Positions 46,412 through 59,600 of a stretch of 64,000 nucleotides of DNA are shown piece after piece (the stretch's first letter is position 1; each line of letters starts with the position of its first letter). The notes under the pieces are model-generated. The model was not told where the DNA came from. It worked only from the letters and a program-made list of their open reading frames with translations, and did no database searches. The DNA lies in NCBI RefSeq assembly GCF_048773025.1, contig NW_027413958.1, positions 638,001 to 702,000 on the forward strand, given 5' to 3'. The DNA comes from Camelus bactrianus (lineage: Eukaryota; Chordata; Mammalia; Artiodactyla; Camelidae). The position numbers and the translations under genes are program-made.

Positions 46412-49400
46412 CCATGGACAGGGGAGGTAATTAGCGGACTTCCCCCTGCCAGGGAACACCTGTGACACCAGGCAGCTGCGTGGAGGGCGGCCCTAAACCT
46501 CCCCCACACAGTCAGACGTGTTCCGGAATTCTGATTGTGGGGAAGTTCCGTCTTCTGTCTGCAGCACCCGGGTTCTCCTAGGAGCCTTTCGAGTGTCTTC
46601 CCCCTGTCCCTCCCTGTGCGGGCTGCCGGGGAACGGCGGGGGTTGAGGTGGAAAAGCAGGTAGCATCTAGTGCCTCCCCATGGACAAGGGAGGTAATTAG
46701 CGGACTACCCCCTGCCAGGGAACAACTGTGACACCAGGAAGCTGCGTGGGGTGCGGCCCTAAACCTCACCCACACAGTCACACGTGTTCCGGAATTCTGA
46801 GTGTGGGGATGTTCCGTCTTCTGTCTGCAGCACCCGGGTTCTCCTAGGAGCCTTTCGAGTGTCTTCCCCCAGTCCCTACCTGTGCGGGCTGCCGGGGAAC
46901 GGCGGGGGTTGGGCTGGAAAAGCACTTAGCATCTAGTGCCTCCCCATGGACAAGGAAGGTAATTAGCGGACTACCCCCTGCTAGGGAACAATTGTGTCAC
47001 CAGGAATCTGCGTGGGGTGCGGCCCTATACCTCACCCACACAGTCACACGTGTTCCGGAATTCTGAGTGTGGGGAGGTTCCGTCTTCTGTCTGCAGCACC
47101 CGGGTTCTCCTAGGAGCATTTCGAGTGTCTTCCCCCAGTCCCTCGCTGTGCGGGCTGCCTGGGAAAGGCGGGGGTTGGGCTGGAAAAGCAGGTAGCATCT
47201 AGTGCCTCCCCATGGACAAGGGAGGTAATTAGCGGACTACCCCCTGCCAGGGAACAACTGTGACCCCAGGAAGCTGCGTGGGGTGCGGCCCTAAACCTCC
47301 CCCACACAGTCACACGTGTTCCGGAATTCTGAGTGTGGGGAGGTTCCGTCTTCTGTCTGCAGCACCCGGGATCTCCTAGGAGCCATTCGAGTGTCTTCCC
47401 CCAGTCCGTCACAGTGCGGGCTGCCGAGGAAAGAAGGGGGTTGGGCTGGAAACGCAGGTAGCATCTAGTGCCTCCCCATGGACAGGGGAGGTAATTAGCG
47501 GACTTCCCCCTGCCAGGGAACACCTGTGACCCCAGGCAGCTACGTGGTGGGCGGCCCTAAACCTCCCCCACACAGTCATCCGTGTTCCGGAATTCTGAGT
47601 GTGGGGAGGTTCCGTCTTCTGTCTGCAGCACCCGGGTTCTCCTAGGAGCCTTTCGAGTGTCTTCCCACAGTCCCTCCCTGTGCGGTCTGCCGGGGAAAGG
47701 CGGGGGTTGGGCTGGAAATGCAGGTAGCATCTTGTGCCTCCCCATGGACAAGGGAGGTAATTAGCGGACTTCCCCCGGCCAGGGAACACCTGTGACACAA
47801 GGCAGCTTTGTGGAGGGCGGCCCCGAACCTCCCCCACACAGTCAGCCGTGTTCCGGAATTCTGAGTGTGGGGAGGTTCCGTCTTCTGTCTGCAGCACCCG
47901 GGATCTCCTAGGAGCCCTTCGAGTGTCTTCCCCGAATCCCTCCCACTGCGGGCTGCCGGGGAAAGGCGGGGGTTGGGCTGGAAACTCAGGTAGCATCTAG
48001 TGCCTCCCCATGGACAGGGGAGGTAATTAGCGGTCTTCCCCCTACCAGGGAACACCTGAGACACCAGGAAGCTATGTGGAGGGCGGCCCTAAATTTCACC
48101 CACACAATCACCCGTGTTCCGGAATTCTGAGTGTGGGGAGGTTCCGTCTTCTGTCTGCAGTACCCGGGATCTCCTAGGAGCCCTTCGAGTGTCTTCCCAG
48201 AGTCCCTCCCTGTGCGGGCTGCCGGGGAAAGGAGGGGGTTGTGCTGGAAACGCAGGTAGCATCTAGTGCCTTCCCATGGACAGGGGAGGTAATTAGCGGA
48301 ATTCCACCTGCCAGGGAACACCTGTGACACAAGGCAGCTGCGTGGAGGGCGGCCCCGAACCTCCCCCACACAGTCATCCGTGTTCCGGAATTCTGAGTGT
48401 GGGGAGGTTCCGTCTTATGTCTCCAGCACCCGGGTTCATCTAGGAGCCCTTCGAGTGTCTTCCCCGAGTCCCTCCCAGTGCGGGCTGCCAGGGAAAGGCG
48501 GGGGTTGGGCTGGAAAAGCAGGAAGCATCTAGTGCCTCCCCATGGACAGGGGAGGTAATTAGCGGACTTCTCCCTGCCAGGGAACACCTGTGACACCAGG
48601 CAGCTGCGTCGGGGGCGGCCCCGAACCTCCCCCACACAGTCAGCCGTGTTCCGGAATTCTGATTGTGGGGAAGCTCCGTCTTCTGTCTGCAGCACCCGGG
48701 TTCACCTAGGAGCCTTTCGAGTGTCTTCCCCAAGTCCCTCCCTGTGCGGGCTGCAGGGGAACGGCGGGGGTTGGGCTGGAAAAGCAGGTAGAATCTAGTG
48801 CCTCCCCATGGACAAGGGAGGTAATTAGCGTAATACCCCCTGCCAGGGAACAACTGTGACACCAGGAAGCTGCGTGGGGTGCGGCCCTATACCTCACCCA
48901 CACAGTCACACGTGTTCCGGAATTCTGAGTGTGGGGAAGTTCCGTCTTCTGTCTGCAGCACCCGGGTTCTCCTAGGAGCATTTTGAGTGTCTTCCCCCAG
49001 TCCCTCCCTGTGCGGGCTGCCGGGGAACGGCGGGGGTTGGGCTGGAAAAGCAGGTAGCATCTAGTGCCTCCCCATGGACAAGGGAGGTAATTAGCGGAAT
49101 ACCCCCTGCCAGGGAACAACTGTGACCCCAGGAAGCTGCGTGGGGTGCGGCCCTAAACCTCCCCCACACAGTCACACGTGTTCCGGAATTCTGAGTGTGG
49201 GGAGGTTCCGTCTTCTGTCTGCAGCACCCGGGATCTCCTAGGAGCCCTTCGAGTGTCTTCCCCCTGTCCGTCCCAGTGCGGGCTGCCGAGGAAAGAAGGG
49301 GGTTGGGCTGGAAACGCAGGTAGCATCTAGTGCCTCCCTATGGACAGGGGAGGTAATTAGCGGACTTCTCCCTGCCAGGGAACACCTGTGACACCAGGCA

Positions 49401-50384
49401 GCTGCGTGGAGGGCGGCCCCGAACCTCCCCCACACAGTCACCCGTGTTCCGGAATTCTGAGTGTGGGGAGATTCCGCCTTCTGTCTGCAGCACCCGGGAT
49501 CTCCTAGGAGCCCTTCGAGTGTCTTCCCCGAGTCCCTCCCAGTGCGGGCTGCCGGGGAAAGGCAGGGGATGGGCTGGAAACGCAGGTAGCATTTAGTGCC
49601 TCCCCATGGACAGGGGAGGTAATTAGCGGACTTCACCCTGCCAGGGAACACCTGTGACCCCAGGCAGCTACGTGGTGGCCGGCCCTAAACCTCCCCCACA
49701 CAGTCATCCGTGTTCCGGAATTCTGAGTGTGGGGAGGTTCCGTCTTATGTCTGCAGCACCCGGGTTCACCTAGGAGCCCTTCGAGTGTCTTCCCCCAGTG
49801 CATCCCTGTGCGGGCTGCCGGGGAATGGCGGAGGTTGGGCTGGAAAAGCAGGTAGCATCTAGTGCCTCCCCGTGGACATGGGAGGTAATTAGCGGACTTC
49901 TCCCTGCCAGGGAACACCTGTGACACCAGGCAGCTGCGTGGAGGGCGGCCCCGAACCTCCCCCACACAGTCAGCCGTGTCCCGGAATTCTGATTGTGGGG
50001 AAGTTCGGTCTTCTGTCTGCAGCACCCGGGTTCTCCTAGGAGCCTTTTGAGTGTCTTCCCCCAGTCCCTCACTTTGCGGGCTGCCGGGGAACGGTGGGGG
50101 TTGGGCTGGAAAAGCAGGTAGCATCTAGTGCCTCCCCATGGACAAGGGAGGTAATTAGCGGACTACCCCCTGCCAGGGAACAACTGTGACACCAGGAAGC
50201 TGCGTGGAGTGCGGCCCTAAACCTCACCCACACAGTCACACGTGTTCCGGAATTCTGAGTGTGGGGAGGTGCCGTCTTCTGTCTGCAGCACCCGGGATCT
50301 CCTAGGAGCCCTTCGAGTGTCTTCCCCCAGTCCGTCCCAGTGCGGGCTGCCTAGGAAAGGCGGGGGTTGGGCTGGAAACGCAGG
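46412..50384 (+). repeat. Mixed-monomer segment
   Basis: About 15 monomers without a clean internal tandem HOR. Single monomers have distant relatives: 48,440-48,860 resembles 59,609-60,030 (offset about 11,169 bp, 42 monomers less 3), sharing GCGTCGGGGGCGG and CAGGAAGCATC. Local marks are GGAAAGAAGGGGG and GTGACCCCAGG. No gene or inserted element was seen. Confidence 0.65.
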
Positions 50385-52512
50385 TAGCATCTAGTGCCTC
50401 CCTATGGACAGGGGAGGTAATTAGCGGACTTCTCCCTGCCAGGGAACACCTGTGACACCAGGCAGCTGCGTGGAGGGCGGCCCTAAACCTCCCCCACACA
50501 GTCACCCGTGTTCCGGAATTCTGAGTGTGGGGAGGTTCCGTCTTCTGTCTGCAGCACCCGGGATCTCTTAGGAGCCCTTCGAGTGCATTCCCCGAATCCC
50601 TCCCAGTGCGGGCTGCCAGGGAAGGCGGGGGTTGGGCTGGAAACGCAGGTAGCATCTAGTGCCTCCCCATGGACAGGGGAGGTAATTAGCGGACTTCCCC
50701 CTGCCAGGGAACACCTGTGACCCCAGGCAGCTACGTGGTGGGCGGCCCTAAACCTCCCCCACACAGTAATCCGTGTTCCGGAATTCTGAGTGTGGGGAGG
50801 TTCCGTCTTATATCTGCAGCACCCGGGTTCTGCCTAGGAGCCTTTCGAGTGTCTTCCCCCAGTCCCTCCCTTTGCGGTCTACCGGGGAACGGTGGGGGTT
50901 GGCCTGGAAACTCAGGTAGCATCTAGTGCCTCCCCATGGACAGGGGAGGTAATTAGCGGCCTTCCCCCTACCAGGGAACACCTGTGACAGCAGGAAGCTG
51001 TGTGGAGGGCGGACCTAAACCTCACCCACACAGTCACCCGTGTTCCGGAATTCTGAGTGTGGGGAGGTTCCGTCTTCTGTCTGCAGCACCCGGGATCTCC
51101 TAGGAGCCCTTCGAGTGTCTTCCCAGAGTCCCTCCATGTGCGGGTTGCCAGGGAAAGGAGGGGGTTGTGCTGGAAAAGCAGGTAGCATCTAGTGCATCCC
51201 CATGGACAGGGGAGGTAATTAGCGGACTTCTCCCTGCCAGGGAACACCTGTGACACAAGGCAGCTGCGTGGAGGGCGGCCCCGAACCTCCCCCACACAGT
51301 CATCCGTGTTCCGGAATGCTGAGTGTGGGGAGGTTCCGTCTTATGTCTGCAGCACCCGGGTTCACCTAGGAGCCCTTCGAGTGTCTTCCCCGAGTCCCTC
51401 CCATTGCGGGCTGCCGGGGAAAGGCGGGGGTTGGGCTGGAAAATCAGGAAGCATCTAGTGCCTCTCCATGGACAGGGGAGGTAATTAGCGGACTTCTCCC
51501 TGCCAGGGAACACCTGTGACACCAGGAAGCTGCGTGGAGGGCGGCCCCGAACCTCCCCCACACAGTCAGCCGTGTTCCGGAATTCTGATTGTGGGGAAGT
51601 TCCGTCTTCTGTCTGCACCACCCGGGTTCTCCTAGGAGCCTTTCGAGTATCTTCCCCCAGTCCCTCCCTGTGCGGGCTGCCGGGGAACGGCGGGGGTTGG
51701 GCTGGAAACGCAGGTAGCATCTAGTGCCTCCCCATGGACAGGGGAGGTAATTAGCGGACTTCCCCCTACCAGGGAACACCTGTGACACCAGGCAGCTGCG
51801 TGGAGGGCGGCCCTAAACCTCCCCAACGCAGTCATCCGTGTTCAGGAATTCTGAGTGTGGGGAGGTTCCGTCTTCTGTCTGCAGCACCCGGGATCTCCTA
51901 GGAGCCCTTCGAGTGTCTTCCCCGAGTCCCTCCCAGTGCGGGCTGCCGGGGAAAAGTGGGGGTTGGGCTGGAAACGCAGGTAGCATCTAGTGCCTCCCCA
52001 TGGACAGGGGAGGTAATTAGCGGACTTCCACCTGCCAGGGAACACCTGTGACACAAGGCAGCTGCGTGGAGGGCGGCCCCGAACCTCCCCCACACAGTCA
52101 TCCGTGTTCCGGAATTCTGAGTGTGGGGAGGTTCCGTCTTATGTCTGCAGCACCCGGGTTCACCTAGGAGCCCTTCGAGTGTTTTCCCCGAGTCCCTCAG
52201 AGTGCGGGCTGCCAGGGAAATGCGGGGGTTGGGCTGGAAACGCAGGTAGCATCTAGTGCCTCCCCATGGAAAGGGGAGGTAATTAGCGGACTTCCCCCTG
52301 TCAGGGAACACCTGTGACACCAGGCAGCTGCGTGGAGGGCGGCCCTAAACCTCCCTCACACAGTCATCCATGTTCCGGAATTCTGAGTGTGGGGAGGTTC
52401 CGACTTATGTCTGCAGCACCCGGGATCTCCAAGGAGCCTTTCGAGTGTCTTCCCCCAGTCCCTCCCTGTGCGGGGGGCCGGGTAACGGCGGGTGTTGGGC
52501 TGTAAAAGCAGG
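50385..52512 (+). repeat. 8/10-monomer HOR, copy 1 (shorter)
   Basis: Eight monomers, 2,128 bp, matching the next unit at an offset that steps from 2,128 to 2,392 to 2,658 bp. Marks shared with copy 2 are GGATCTCTTAGG, GAGTGCATTCCCC, GGTTCTGCCTAGG (a +1 bp monomer), CCACCCGGGTT, GAGTATCTTCC, CCAACGCAGTC and GTTCCGACTTATG. At each offset step this copy holds one hybrid monomer where copy 2 holds two complete ones. Confidence 0.82.
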
Positions 52513-55190
52513 TAGCATCTAGTGCCTCCCCATGGACAGGGGAGGTAATTAGCGGACTTCTCCCTGCCAGGGAACACCTGTGACACCAGGCAGCTGCGTG
52601 GAGGGCGGCCCTAAACCTCCCCCACACAGTCACCCGTGTTCCGGAATTCTGAGTGTGGGGAGGTTCCGTCTTCTGTCTGCAGCACCCGGGATCTCTTAGG
52701 AGCCCTTCGAGTGCATTCCCCGAATCCCTCCCAGTGCGGGCTGCCAGGGAAGGCGGGGGTTGGGCTGGAAACGCAGGTAGCATCTAGTGCCTCCCCATGG
52801 ACAGGGGAGGTAATTAGCGGACTTCCCCCTGCCAGGGAACACCTGTGACCCCAGGCAGCTACGTGGTGGGCGGCCCTAAACCTCCCCCACACAGTAATCC
52901 GTGTTCCGGAATTCTGAGTGTGGGGAGGTTCCGTCTTATATCTGCAGCACCCGGGTTCTGCCTAGGAGCCTTTCGAGTGTCTTCCCCCAGTCCCTCCCTT
53001 TGCGGTCTGCCGGGGAACGGTGGGGGTTGGGCTGGAAAAGCAGGTAGCATCTTGTGCCTCCCCATGGACAAGGGAGGTAATTAGCGGACTACCCCCTGCC
53101 AGGGAACAACTGTGACACCAGGAAGCTGCGTGGAGTGCGGCCCTAAACCTCACCCACACAGTCACACGTGTTCCGGAATTCTGTGTGTGGGGAGGTCCGT
53201 CATCTGTCTACAGCACCCGGGTTCTCCTAGGAGCCTTTCGAGTGTCTTCCCCGAATCCCTCCCACTGCGGGCTCCGGGGAAAGGCGGGGGTTGGCCTGGA
53301 AACTCAGGTAGCATCTAGTGCCTCCCCATGGACAGGGGAGGTAATTAGCGGCCTTCCCCCTACCAGGGAACACCTGTGACAGCAGGAAGCTGTGTGGAGG
53401 GCGGCCCTAAACCTCACCCACACAGTCACCCGTGTTCCGGAATTCTGAGTGTGGGGAGGTTCCGTCTTCTGTCTGCAGCACCCGGGATCTCCTAGGAGCC
53501 CTTCGAGTGTCTTCCCAGAGTCCCTCCATGTGCGGGTTGCCAGGGAAAGGAGGGGGTTGTGCTGGAAACGCAGGTAGCATCTAGTGCCTCCCCATGGACA
53601 GGGGAGGTAATTAGCGGACTTCTCCCTGCCAGGGAACACCTGTGACACAAGGCAGCTGCGTGGAGGGCGGCCCCGAACCTCCCCCACACAGTCATCCGTG
53701 TTCCGGAATGCTGAGTGTGGGGAGGTTCCGTCTTATGTCTGCAGCACCCGGGTTCACCTAGGAGCCCTTCGAGTGTCTTCCCCGAGTCCCTCCCATTGCG
53801 GGCTGCCGGGGAAAGGCGGGGGTTGGGCTGGAAAATCAGGAAGCATCTAGTGCCTCCCCATGGACAGGGGAGGTAATTAGCGGACTTCTCCCTGCCAGGG
53901 AACACCTGTGACACCAGGAAGCTGCGTGGAGGGCGGCCCCGAACCTCCCCCACACAGTCAGCCGTGTTCCGGAATTCTGATTGTGGGGAAGTTCCGTCTT
54001 CTGTCTGCACCACCCGGGTTCTCCTAGGAGCCTTTCGAGTATCTTCCCCCAGTCCCTCCATGTGCGGGCTGCCGGGGAACGGCGGGGGATGGGCTGGAAA
54101 AGCAGGTAGCATCTAGTGCCTCCCCATGGACAAGGGAGGTAATTAGCGGAATACCCCCTGCCAGGGAACAACTGTGACACCAGGAAGCTGCGTGGGGTGC
54201 GGCCCTAAACCTCACCCACACAGTCACACGTGTTCCGGAATTCTGAGTGTGGGGAGGTTGCGTCTTCTGTCTGCAGCACCCGGGTTCTCCTAGGAGCCTT
54301 TCGAGTGTCTTCCCCCAGTCCCTCCCTTTGCGGGCTGCCGGGGAACGGCGGGGGTTGGGCTGGAAACGCAGGTAGCATCTAGTGCCTCCCCATGGACAGG
54401 GGAGGTAATTAGCGGACTTCCCCCTACCAGGGAACACCTGTGACACCAGGCAGCTGCGTGGAGGGCGGCCCTAAACCTCCCCAACGCAGTCATCCGTGTT
54501 CAGGAATTCTGAGTGTGGGGAGGTTCCGTCTTCTGTCTGCAGCACCCGGGATCTCCTAGGAGCCCTTCGAGTGTCTTCCCCGAGTCCCTCCCAGTGCGGG
54601 CTGCCGGGGAAAAGTGGGGGTTGGGCTGGAAACGCAGGTAGCATCTAGTGCCTCCCCATGGACAGGGGAGGTAATTAGCGGACTTCCACCTGCCAGGGAA
54701 CACCTGTGACACAAGGCAGCTGCGTGGAGGGCGGCCCCGAACCTCCCCCACACAGTCATCCGTGTTCCGGAATTCTGAGTGTGGGGAGGTTCCGTCTTAT
54801 GTCTGCAGCACCCGGGTTCACCTAGGAGCCCTTCGAGTGTTTTCCCCGAGTCCCTCAGAGTGCGGGCTGCCGGGGAAATTCGGGGGTTGGGCTGGAAACG
54901 CAGGTAGCATCTAGTGCCTCCCCATGGAAAGGGGAGGTAATTAGCGGACTTCCCCCTGTCAGGGAACACCTGTGACACCAGGCAGCTGCGTGGAGGGCGG
55001 CCCTAAACCTCCCTCACACAGTCATCCATGTTCCGGAATTCTGAGTGTGGGGAGGTTCCGACTTATGTCTGCAGCACCCGGGATCTCCTAGGAGCCTTTC
55101 GAGTGTCTTCCCCCAGTCCCTCCCTTTGCGGGCGGCCGGGGAACGGCGGGGGTTGGGCTGTAAAAGCAGGTAGCATCTAGTGCCTCCCCA
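52513..55190 (+). repeat. 8/10-monomer HOR, copy 2 (longer)
   Basis: Ten monomers, about 2.66 kb. The additional monomers relative to copy 1 lie near 53,030-53,300 and 54,090-54,355. The first is bounded by a monomer that starts as type A and continues as CCCCGAATCCCTCCCACTG near 53,240-53,253, with a 2 bp loss at GGGCTCCGGGG. Similarity to copy 1 runs out after GGGCTGTAAAAGC near 55,160-55,190. Confidence 0.8.
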
Positions 55191-56604
55191 TGGACAAGGG
55201 AGGTAATTAGCGGACTACCCCCTGCCAGGGAACAACTGTGACACCAGGAAGCTGCGTGGGGTGCGGCCCTAAACCTCACCCACACAGTCACACGTGTTTC
55301 GGAATTCTGAGTGTGGGGAGGTTCCGTCTTATGTCTGCAGCACCCGGGTTCTCCTAGGAGCCTTTCGAGTGTCTTCCCCCAGTCCCTCCCTGTGCGGGCT
55401 GCCGGGGAAAGGCGGGGGTTGGGCTGGAAAAACAGGTAGCATATAGTGCCACCCCATGGACAAGGGAGGTAACTAGCGGAATTCCCCCTGCCAGGGAACA
55501 CCTGTGACACCAGGAAGCTGCGTGGAGGGCGGCCCCGAACGTCCCCCACACAGTCAGCCGTGCTCCGGAATTCTGATTTTGGGGAAGTTCCGTCTTCTGT
55601 CTGCAGCACCCGGGTTCTCCTAGGAGCATTTCGAGTGTCTTCCCCCAGTCCCTCCCTTTGCGGGCGGCCGGGGAACGGTGGGGTTTGGGCTGGAAAAGCA
55701 GGTAGCATCTAGTGCCTCCCCATGGACAAGGGAGGTAATTAGCGGACTACCCCCTGCCAGGGAACAACTGTGACACCAGGAAGCTGCGTGGAGTGCGGCC
55801 CTAAACCTCACCCACACAGTCACACGTGTTCCGGAATTCTGAGTGTGGGGAGGTTCCGTCTTCTGTCTGCAGCACCCGGGTTCTCCTAGGAGCCTTTCGA
55901 GTGTCTTCCCCCAGTCCCTCCCTGTGCGGGCTGCCGGGGAACGGCGGGGGTTGGGCTGGAAAAGCAGGTAGCATCTAGTGCCTCCCCATGGACAAGGGAG
56001 GTATTTAGCGGAATACCCCCTGCCAGGGAACAACTGTGACAACATGAAGCTGCGTGGGGTGCGGCCCTAAACCTCACCCACACAGTCACACATATTCCGG
56101 AATTCTGAGTGTGGGGAGGTTCCGTCTTCTGTCTGCAGCACCCGGGTTCTCCTAGGAGCCTTTCGAGTGTCTTCACCCAGTCCCTCCCTGTGCGGGCTCC
56201 CGGGGAAAGGCGGGGGTTGGTCTGGAAAAGCAGGTAGCATCTTGTGCCTCCCCATGGACAGGGGAGGTAATTAGCGGACTTCTCCCTACCAGGGAACACC
56301 TGTGACACCAGGCAGCTTCGTGGAGGGCGGCCCCGAACCTCCCACACATAGTCAGCCGTGTTCCGGAATTCTGAGTGTGGGGAGGATCCGTCTTCTGTCT
56401 GCAGCACCCGGGATCTCCTAGGAGCCCTTCGAGTGTCTTCCCCGAGTCCCTCCCAGTGCGGGCTGCCGGGGAAAGGCGGGGGTTGGGCTGGAAACGCAGG
56501 TAGCATCTAGTGCCTCCCCATGGACAGGGGAGGTAATTAGCGGACTTCTCCCTGCAAGGGAACACCTGTGACACCAGGCAGCTGCGTGGAGGGCGGCCCC
56601 GAAC
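55191..56604 (+). repeat. Mixed-monomer segment
   Basis: Five to six monomers, mostly type A, between two HOR blocks. Local variants are GTTTCGGAATTC, ATATAGTGCCACC, CTCCGGAATTCTGATTTTGG and CACATATTCCGG. No tandem duplication, gene or insertion was seen. Confidence 0.65.
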
Positions 56605-59600
56605 CTCCCCCACACATTCAGCCGTGTTCCGGAATTCTGATTGTGGGGAAGTTCCGTCTTCTGTCTGCAGCACCCGGGTTCTCCTAGGAGCCATTCGAGT
56701 GTCTTCCCCCAGTCCCTCCCTTTGCGGTCTGCCGGGGAACGGTGGGGGTTGGGCTGGAACAGCAGGTAGCATCTTGTGCCTCCCCATGGACAAGGGAGGT
56801 AATTAGCGGACTACCCCCTGCCAGGGAACAACTGTGAAACCAGGAAGCTGCGTGGAGTGCGGCCCTAAACCTCACCCACTCAGTAACACGTGTTCCGGAA
56901 TTCTGAGTGTGGGGAGGTTCCGTCTTCTGTCTGCAGCACCCGGGTTCTCCTAGGAGCCTTTCGAGTGTCTTCTCCCAGTCCCTCCCTGTGCGGGCTGCCG
57001 GGGAAAGGCGGGCGTTGGGCTGGAAAAGCAGGTAGCATCTTGTGCCTCCCCATGGACAAGGGAGGTAATTAGCGGACTTCCCCCTGCCAGGGAACACGTG
57101 TGACACCAGGCAGCTGCGTGGATGGCGGCCCCGAACCTCCCCCACACAGTCAGCCGTGTTCCGGAATTCTGAGTGTGGGGAGGTTCCGTCTTCTGTCTGC
57201 AGCACCCGGGATCTCCTAGGAGCCCTTCGAGTGTCTTCCCCGAATCCCTCCCACTGCGGGCTTCCGGGGAAAGGCGGGGGTTGGCCTGGAAACTCAGGTA
57301 GCATCTAGTGCCTCCCCATGGACAGGGGAGGTAATTAGCGGCCTTCCCCCTACCAGGGAACACCTGTGACACCAGGAAGCTACGTGGGGTGCGGCCCTAA
57401 ACCTCCCCCACACAGTCACACGTGTTCCGGAATTCTGAGTGTGGGGAGGTTCCGTCTTCTGTCTGCAGCACCCGGGATCTCCTAGGAGCCCTTCGAGTGT
57501 CTTCCCCGAGTCCTTCCCTTTGCGGGCTGCCGGGGAAAGGCGGGGGTTGGGCTGGAAACTCAGGTAGCATCTAGTGCCTCCCCATGGACAGGGGAGGTAA
57601 TTAGCGGACTTCCCCCTGCCAGGGAACACCTGTGACACCAGGCAGCTGAGTGGAGGGCGGCCCTAAACCTCCCCCACACAGTCATCCGTGTTCCGGAATT
57701 CTGAGTGTGGGGAGGTTCCGTCTTATGTCTGCAGCACCCGGGATTTCCTAGGAGCTCTTCGAGTGTCTTCCCCCAGTCCGTCCCAGTGCGGGCTGCCGAG
57801 GAAAGGAGGGGGTTGGGCTGGAACCGCAGGTAGCATCTAGTGCCTCCCCATGGACAGGGGAGGAAATTAGCGGACTTCTCCCTGCCAGGGAACACCTGTG
57901 ACACCAGGCAGCTGCGTGGGGGGCGGCCCCGAACCTCCCCCTCACAGTCAGCCGTGTTCCGGAATTCTGATTGTGGGGAAGTTCCGTCTTCTGTCTGCAG
58001 CACCCGGGATCTCCTAGGAGCCTTTTGAGATTCTTCCCCCAGTCCCTCACTTTGCGGGCTGCCGGGGAACGGTGGGGGTTGGGCTGGAAAAGCAGGTAGC
58101 ATCTAGTGCCTCCCCATGGACAAGGGAGGTAATTAGCGGACTACCCCCTGCCAGGGAACAACTGTGACACCAGGAAGATACGTGGAGTGCGGCCCTAAAC
58201 CTCACCCACACAGTCACACGTGTTCCGGAATTCTGAGTGTGGGGAGGTTCCGTCTTCTGTCTGCAGCACCCGGGATCTCCTAGGAGCCCTTCGAGTGTCT
58301 TCCCCGAATCCCTCCCACTGCGGGCTTCCGGGGAAAGGCGGGGGTTGGGCTGGAAACTCTGGTAGCATCTAGTGCCTCCCCATGGACAGGGGAGGTAATT
58401 AGCGGTCTTCCCCCTACCAGGGAACACCTGTGACACCAGGAAGCTATGTGGAGGGCGGCCCTAAACCTCCCCCACACAGTCATCCGTGTTCCGGAATTCT
58501 GAGTGTGGGGAGGTTCCGTCTTCTGTCTGCAGCACCCGGGATCTCCTAGGAGCCAGTCGAGTGTCTTCCCCGAGTCCCTCCCAGTGCGGGCTGCCGTGGA
58601 AAGGCGGGGGTTGGGCTGGAAACTCAGGTAGCATCTAGTGCCTCCCCATGGACAGGGGAGGTAATCAGCGGAATTCCCCCTGCCAGGGAACACCTGTGAC
58701 ACAGGCAGCTGCGTGGAGGGCGGCCCTAAACCTCCCCCACACAGTCATCCGTGTTCCGGAATTCTGAGTGTGTGGAGGTTCCGTCTTCTGTCTGCAGCAC
58801 CCGGGATCTCCTAGGAGCCCTTCGAGTGTCTCGCCCCAGTCCGTCCCAGTGCGGGCTGCCGAGGAAAGGAGGGGGTTGGGCTGGAAACGCAGGTAGCATC
58901 TAGTGCCTCCCCATGGACAGGGGAGGTAATTAGCGGACTTCTCCCTGCCAGGGAACACCTGTGACACCAGGCAGCTGCGTGGGGTTCGGCCCCGAACCTC
59001 CCCCACAGTGTCAGCCGTGTTCCGGAATTCTGATTGTGGGGAAGTTCCGTCTTCTGTCTGCAGCACCCGGGTTCTCCTAGGAGCCTTTCGAGTGTCTTCC
59101 CCCAGTCCCTCCCTGTGCGGGCTGCTGGGGAACGGCGGGGGTTTGGCTGAAAAAGCAGGTAGCATCTAGTGCCTCCCCATGGACAAGGGAGGTAATTAGC
59201 GGACTACCCCCTGCCAGGAAACAACTGTGACACCAGGAAGCTGCGTGGGTTGCGGCCCTAAACCTACCCCACACAGTAACACGTGTTCCGGAATTCTGAG
59301 TGTGGGGAGGTTCCGTCTTATGTCTGCAGCACCCGGGTTCACCTAGGAGCCCTTCGAGTGTCTTCCCCGAGTCCCTCACAGTGCGGGCTGCCGGGGAAAG
59401 GCGGGGGTTGGGCTGCAAACGCAGGTAGCATCTAGTGCCTCCCCATGGACAGGGGAGGTAATTAGCGGACTTCCACCTGCCAGGGAACACCTGTGACACA
59501 AGGCAGCTGCGTGGAGGGCGGCCCCGAACCTCCCCCACACAGTCATCCGTGTTCCGGAATTCTGAGTGTGGGGAGGTTCCGTCTTATATCTGCAGCACCC

